A DNA stretch of 64,000 bases. Source: Chaetoceros tenuissimus. Its lineage: Eukaryota; Bacillariophyta; Thalassiosirophyceae; Chaetocerotales; Chaetocerotaceae. The notes beneath the pieces are model-generated. The model saw only the letters and a program-made list of their open reading frames with translations, did no database searches and was not told the DNA's origin. The stretch spans positions 372,001-436,000 of the forward strand of contig BLLK01000074.1 of NCBI GenBank assembly GCA_021927905.1, given 5' to 3'. The position numbers and the translations under genes were made by a program. Of this stretch, positions 59,891 to 64,000 are shown piece after piece (the stretch's first letter is position 1; every line of letters starts with the position of its first letter).

Positions 59891-60644
59891 TAGGTATTTG
59901 TCGAGTGTTCCGTTTAGGTAGCCCGATTGTTCCGTTTAGTGTTCCGGTTCATAACCCACTACAAATATGAACCTATTTTCACTAGTATACACCTTATATA
60001 TATAGTCTGTCCGTCTCTCCACTGACAACCACTCATTTGCAATATTGTCGTGGTTGTTGTTACTATCGTTGATCTTTATCAACTCTCACTCTAGATAAAT
60101 TCACTTCATTTTAATAATCCATTGCCTTGAAAACATTGGTAAACATCCGTCTATGGATAGCGTGTCTACATAGAATCCAAAAAGCTGCTGACCATTTTCC
60201 AAACAACAATGAACCTTGCTCCTTCAGATACTAAATTGTCAGTATTATCACCATGAAGCTAAAAGATAAATAGATTAACTCTTGATTTTTATTTTATGTA
60301 GAACAAAGCAGAATCATTCAAGTAGTTGTGATGTTCTCGAAAGAATATTTTCTCAATTCAAGCTTGTTTCGACAAGTGTAATGATAATTGTTTGGTACTA
60401 GATTATACTTGAAATGAGATATTTCGCAAAGTTTAATGGCTGGAAAGTAATTTTATCAAAGCATTGTACATAGTTTCCATTGTAGATGTAGATGTAGATG
60501 TAGATGAGGAATCAGTAACGTAAAAGAATCAGTAATAAATGACTATTAAGTATAACCGTTATTTTGACCGTTGTTCCGATTGTTCTGTTCCGTTTCAGCC
60601 CAATTTGACGCCAAAATTGTTCCGGTACACTCGACAAATACCTA
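59891..60644. mobile_element. hAT-like MITE, 754 bp, with 8-bp target-site duplication
   Basis: Ends are inverted repeats: left TAGGTATTTGTCGAGTGT; right is its reverse complement, followed inward by a mismatch and then CCG. Both sides are flanked by GATATGCT (59883-59890 and 60645-60652), an 8-bp target-site duplication. It contains no coding capacity. Several TGTTCCG motifs lie just inside both ends, and a (TGTAGA) run lies near 60485-60507. Paralogue upstream regions supply the empty site: GAGATATACTCCGCC reads through where this copy is split. An 8-bp duplication and tips beginning TAGG suit the hAT superfamily, though no transposase is present to prove it. Confidence 0.85.
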
Positions 60645-60799
60645 GATATGCTCCACCAAGTTAGAAGAGCAACTGCTACTCGCTTACATTGCTTTGAATA
60701 CGCCTCTGACTATAACTGACTGATTTTACATCGCATACTACTACATGTAATCAGCCACACGCACCTTTCTATTTTTTTCTCAAAACATCAGAGCAGAAC
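60645..60799. promoter_or_regulatory. Remaining half of the upstream module before paralogue B
   Basis: Starts with the right target-site copy and continues CTCCACCAAGTTAGAAGAGCAA, then CCTCTGACTATAACTGACTGA, matching the module before A and C. The right inverted arm is degraded here (GAATACGCC in place of GGAGTATACC). Confidence 0.6.
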
Positions 60800-62182
60800 A
60801 TGGTGCTATCACGGACTTCTTTATCTGTAGGAGATGAAATCGTCCTCTCAAGAGAAAGAAAAGGAAACAAGAGAAAGTTCAATGGTAAACGATGTGTAGT
60901 TACTGACTACCCTAGCCGTGGATCTTGGATGATAGTGCAATTGTTGTCGAACAAAGGAAACGAGCATAGTACTATCAAATGGAGAAAAGGATCTTATTCC
61001 AATGTTATCACTACTGTAAATCATTTCTCGAAAAGTTCGAGTAGAATGGATCCGATGAAGGTTCTTGAAGGCTGTGATCATATCTGGGCAAACATTGTAT
61101 CCTACTGCGCAGAACATGGAGTGCAGCACGATGGTATTTGGATCAAGGATGCTTTACAGATTCATGCAACCCTATCACTTGTTTCCAAATCCTGGATGTC
61201 GATCTTCAATGATCCTTTGTACATAGGATACATCAATGTAAATCTCAATGCACTCAAATCAAAACGAGTGATTCCGATAATTCAATGGATGTGTCGCCAC
61301 GGTAGTCACCTCTCGTCTTTGGACTTCCGAGTTAGATACGATCATATCCCAATCATTGAAAAACTGCTCCAAGAAACCAACACAAACAATTTGAAAAACA
61401 TTTCCATGCGTTATGGGGAGTATGAAGTGCCTTGGATTGACCATACTTATCTCATGACGATTGAATTAGATCCTCATGTTTTTGACCTATGCACCGAAGA
61501 AACTGATCCTGGGCTATCTTTGGAAGAAAAGGCAAACGCGCTTGGCATGCCATTTGCATCTGACACAAGTTATTTTGAATTAGGGATGCGTCTACAAGAG
61601 AGCATAGCTATGCATTGCCCAAATCTTCAATCTTTGTGCTGGAATCGGGGTAGCGCTCATCGTCAAGAAGCATTAGTCACACCTCTTCTTGCACTACCAA
61701 GTCTAAAATCTTTAAAGCTTGCAATTGAATTTCGCTGTCATAAAGATATACAAAATAATGATGACTTGTACATCATTACAAAAATGATTCAGAACCTCCG
61801 TAATCTACAAAAGCTTGAGATTTCATTTGAATATGGCTATGGATCCACAGATAGGAAATTACAGATTCATTCCCAAAGTCTTCGGCATCTTGACGTATCA
61901 GGGCTTGGGAAATCCAATTTTGTCGCTTGCAAATGTCCGCTTCTAAACAAGTTTATTTGCAATGGAGGTGACTTTGCTAATGGTTCCATGCCGATCCTTT
62001 CTCAAGCTCAAATTAAGGAATATAATAAGAATCATAAAGGTGAAACACTCGTCCAGTGTCAAGGTCAAATGCAACTACCTGATATGGACATACCTAATGA
62101 ATGCGAATGCATCATACGAAACTTTCGGCCTTCTTTAGGGGCTCAGAAATATTTCGTTCAATCAGGCACCCCAATTGCATGA
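60800..62182 (+). CDS. F-box/LRR-like protein, paralogue B (intact)
   Basis: 460 residues, intact. Residues 1-75 form a basic SH3/Agenet-like part (LSVGDEIVLSRERKGNKRKF ... GSWMIVQLL ... IKWRKGSYS). An F-box-like region follows (about 85-150: VLEGCDHIWANIVSYC, ATLSLVSKSWMSIFNDPLYI). From about 160 there are irregular leucine-rich segments (HCPNLQSLCWNRG, LLALPSLKSLKLAIEF, LRNLQKLEISF, SLRHLDVSGL), ending with ACKCPLLNKFICNG and a Cys-bearing tail. F-box plus LRR suggests an SCF ubiquitin-ligase adaptor, but both halves are divergent. It is the only complete member of the tandem array in the window and serves as reference for A and C. Confidence 0.72.
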   Translation: MVLSRTSLSVGDEIVLSRERKGNKRKFNGKRCVVTDYPSRGSWMIVQLLSNKGNEHSTIKWRKGSYSNVITTVNHFSKSSSRMDPMKVLEGCDHIWANIVSYCAEHGVQHDGIWIKDALQIHATLSLVSKSWMSIFNDPLYIGYINVNLNALKSKRVIPIIQWMCRHGSHLSSLDFRVRYDHIPIIEKLLQETNTNNLKNISMRYGEYEVPWIDHTYLMTIELDPHVFDLCTEETDPGLSLEEKANALGMPFASDTSYFELGMRLQESIAMHCPNLQSLCWNRGSAHRQEALVTPLLALPSLKSLKLAIEFRCHKDIQNNDDLYIITKMIQNLRNLQKLEISFEYGYGSTDRKLQIHSQSLRHLDVSGLGKSNFVACKCPLLNKFICNGGDFANGSMPILSQAQIKEYNKNHKGETLVQCQGQMQLPDMDIPNECECIIRNFRPSLGAQKYFVQSGTPIA

Positions 62183-62848
62183 AACCCCATCTTTGTAACT
62201 CTAACCTATATAAATACCAATGACTTAGCACAGGCTTCATCATTTAGTCGTGTGTTCAAAGAAAGTTCCTCGTCTCATCATTATTACTCCTATCTTTCTA
62301 ATGAAACACAATTTAGGCGACTCAACTCTCTCAAAGAAGTGAGATATACTCCATTAAATTGAAAGAGCAAATCCCATTCAATATGGCTTGGAGTATAACT
62401 CTGATACGAGTACCCATATTTATGGTCTATTGTACTACTGCACGACTCTTCCTCTCTTCATGATTTGAGACCATCCTCTCATATCCTTCTTTTTGATGCA
62501 ACACAAACAAAGGCGACTCTCGCTCTCTCTCAGAAGTCAAAGAGATATTATTCAATATGGCTCGGAGTGCACCTCTGATACGAGTATCTAAGTTCAGTAT
62601 TATCTACTGTGATCTGTGGTTCTTCCTCTCTTTATGACATAAGACAACAATTTCAAAGGGAGCGACACGGTCCTCTCTCAACGATAATAGAGAGATATAC
62701 TCCGCCAAATTGAAAGAGACCTCCTATTCAATAGATATTTTGCTATAGTGTGGAGTATACATCTGACTAGAACTGACTGATTTTATAATCGGATCAATCA
62801 TCACATAATATTGCCTTCTTTTTTTCAACAATTGTAGAGCAAAACATC
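62183..62848. promoter_or_regulatory. Spacer with repeated upstream modules before paralogue C
   Basis: 666 bp containing at least two and perhaps three module copies. GAGATATACTCCATTAAATTGAAAGAGCAA with GGAGTATAAC lies near 62340-62400. A partial copy with GGCTCGGAGTGCACC lies near 62550-62575. GAGATATACTCCGCCAAATTGAAAGAG with GGAGTATACATCTGAC lies near 62690-62770. The inverted TATACTCC/GGAGTATA arms are kept in the first and last. Confidence 0.62.
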
Positions 62849-64000
62849 ATGACATCTTCAGGGACTTCCTTATCTGTAGGAGATGAAATTATCCTCCTCA
62901 CCTCTCAAAATCATAGAAGCACGAGACAACTCAATGGTAAACGATGTGTTGTTACTGACTATCCTAGCCGTGGATGTTGGATGATAGTCCAATTGTTGTC
63001 TAACGAAGGAGATGAACCTAGTTTGAAAATCAAGTGGAGAAAAGGATCGTACTCCAGTCTTATTAATTTATACAGCTCCAATAGAATGGATCCGATGACG
63101 GTTCTTGGTGGATGTGATCATATCTGGGCAAAGATAGTCTCGTACTGCGTAGAGCATGGAAAACAACACGATGGAATTTGGATCAAGGATGCTGTTCAGA
63201 TTCATACTACCCTATCACTTGTTTCCAAGTCCTGGATGACTACCTTCATGGATCCCATCTACATAGGACACATCGATTTAAATCTTAGCGAACTGCAATC
63301 AAAACGAGTGATTCCACTAATTCAATGGATGTGTCATCACGGTAGTCTTCTCTCATCTTTAGCCTTTACAGTTAGATACGATCATATCCCAATCATTGAA
63401 AAACTGCTCCAAGAAACAAATACTAACAATTTGAGGAATATTTCCATGCGTTATGGCAAGTTTGCACAACCTTGGATTGATCAAACTTATTCTTTGAAAT
63501 TAGGGATAAATCTCAATGACACCGATCCTGGTCTTTCTTTGGAAGAAAAGGCAAACGCGCTTGACATGCCGTTTACATCTGATGCGAACAACAATGAATT
63601 AAGGATGCGTCTAGAAGAAAGCGTAGCTTTGCATTGTCCAAACCTAGAATCTTTGGAATGGGATCGTGGTAATACACATCGTCCACGAGCATTAGATACA
63701 CCTCTTCTTGCACTATCAAGTCTGAAATCTCTAAAGCTTTCGATCAGGTTTTACCACAATTCTCAAGGTAGACATCATGGTGATGACTTGTATCTCATTA
63801 CAAAAATGATTCAGAACCTCTGTAATCTACAGAAGCTTGAGATAGTATCTGAATTTTCCTATGGATTCACGGACAAGAAATTACAAATTCATTCCAAGAG
63901 TCTTCGGCATCTTGATGTAACAGGTCTTGCTAAATTCTATTTTGTAGCTTGCAAATGTCCACTTCTAGAGAAATTTATTTGCAATGGAGGTCGCTCTCCT
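62849..64000 (+). CDS. F-box/LRR-like protein, paralogue C (5' part, runs off the right edge)
   Basis: Open for exactly 384 codons from ATG at 62849 to the window end with no stop. It begins MTSSGTSLSVGDEIILLTS and keeps the layout of B: WRKGSYSS, GCDHIWAKIVSYC, SLVSKSWMTTFMDPIYIGHI, then IPLIQWMCHHGSLL, LSSLKSLKLSIRF and SLRHLDVTGL. It retains the segment deleted in A. The last residues seen (CNGGRSP) correspond to about residue 390 of B, so some 70 residues lie beyond the window. Same inferred role as B. Confidence 0.75.
   Translation, partial: MTSSGTSLSVGDEIILLTSQNHRSTRQLNGKRCVVTDYPSRGCWMIVQLLSNEGDEPSLKIKWRKGSYSSLINLYSSNRMDPMTVLGGCDHIWAKIVSYCVEHGKQHDGIWIKDAVQIHTTLSLVSKSWMTTFMDPIYIGHIDLNLSELQSKRVIPLIQWMCHHGSLLSSLAFTVRYDHIPIIEKLLQETNTNNLRNISMRYGKFAQPWIDQTYSLKLGINLNDTDPGLSLEEKANALDMPFTSDANNNELRMRLEESVALHCPNLESLEWDRGNTHRPRALDTPLLALSSLKSLKLSIRFYHNSQGRHHGDDLYLITKMIQNLCNLQKLEIVSEFSYGFTDKKLQIHSKSLRHLDVTGLAKFYFVACKCPLLEKFICNGGRSP

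Overview
The window looks like nuclear DNA of a diatom (Bacillariophyta; I do not assign a genus). Genes sit on both strands, are mostly intronless or carry one or two short introns (about 75-170 bp, GT..AG), and are separated by AT-rich spacers. Several products have the diatom bipartite presequence (signal peptide ending in an A-F type plastid motif). Others carry Pro-Ser repeat stretches of the kind found in diatom cell-wall proteins, a heat-shock-factor gene is present, and so is a light-dependent protochlorophyllide reductase-like enzyme. No rRNA, tRNA, CRISPR or prokaryotic operon structure was recognised.

Layout. 0-12 kb: the end of a secreted protein gene, a POR-like reductase, a berberine-bridge-like flavoenzyme, a sulfotransferase, an HSF, a DNAJC11-like J protein and spermidine synthase. 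12.7-18.4 kb: a group of three genes for secreted proteins with regularly spaced lysines (a silaffin-like peptide, a casein kinase 2 beta subunit fused to a signal peptide and silaffin-like N-terminal part, and a SnoaL-like protein with a lysine tail), with the ribosome-assembly factor LTV1 among them. 18.5-19.3 kb: a DNA element with about 145-bp inverted ends and an exceptionally long flanking duplication. 19.5-24.3 kb: a cyclic-nucleotide-binding membrane protein, a plastid protein of unknown function and a MATE transporter. 24.3-31.3 kb: repeat-rich spacers around one cysteine-rich secreted protein gene. 31.3-46.9 kb: EMC6, an EF-hand protein, a retinol-dehydrogenase-like SDR, a plastid/Tat protein, a 7TM receptor, a frame-disrupted sulfotransferase, a KAR5/GEX1 nuclear-fusion protein, an ankyrin protein, a small membrane protein, a CAP protein and a second intact sulfotransferase. 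48-57.4 kb: a very large secreted glycosyltransferase with Pro-Ser repeats and ShK-like tail, an organellar RsmG, a CXC (LIN54/TSO1-type) DNA-binding protein and TOM40. 57.4-64 kb: a tandem array of three F-box/LRR-like paralogues with a shared upstream repeat module, one copy of which was split by a hAT-like MITE.

The most notable reading is the 12.7-18.4 kb group. A short secreted peptide has an RxL site followed by lysines exactly every third residue. Less than 3 kb away lies a CK2 regulatory subunit with its own signal peptide, RxL site and exact five-lysine cluster. This suggests a candidate silica-matrix substrate and a kinase-targeting subunit. That link is inference from motifs; the CK2-beta identity and the gene structures are read directly from the sequence.

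Three host genes (HSF, one sulfotransferase, the start of the cyclic-nucleotide-binding gene) show single-base reading-frame breaks. Either small assembly errors are present here or some of these genes are decaying.
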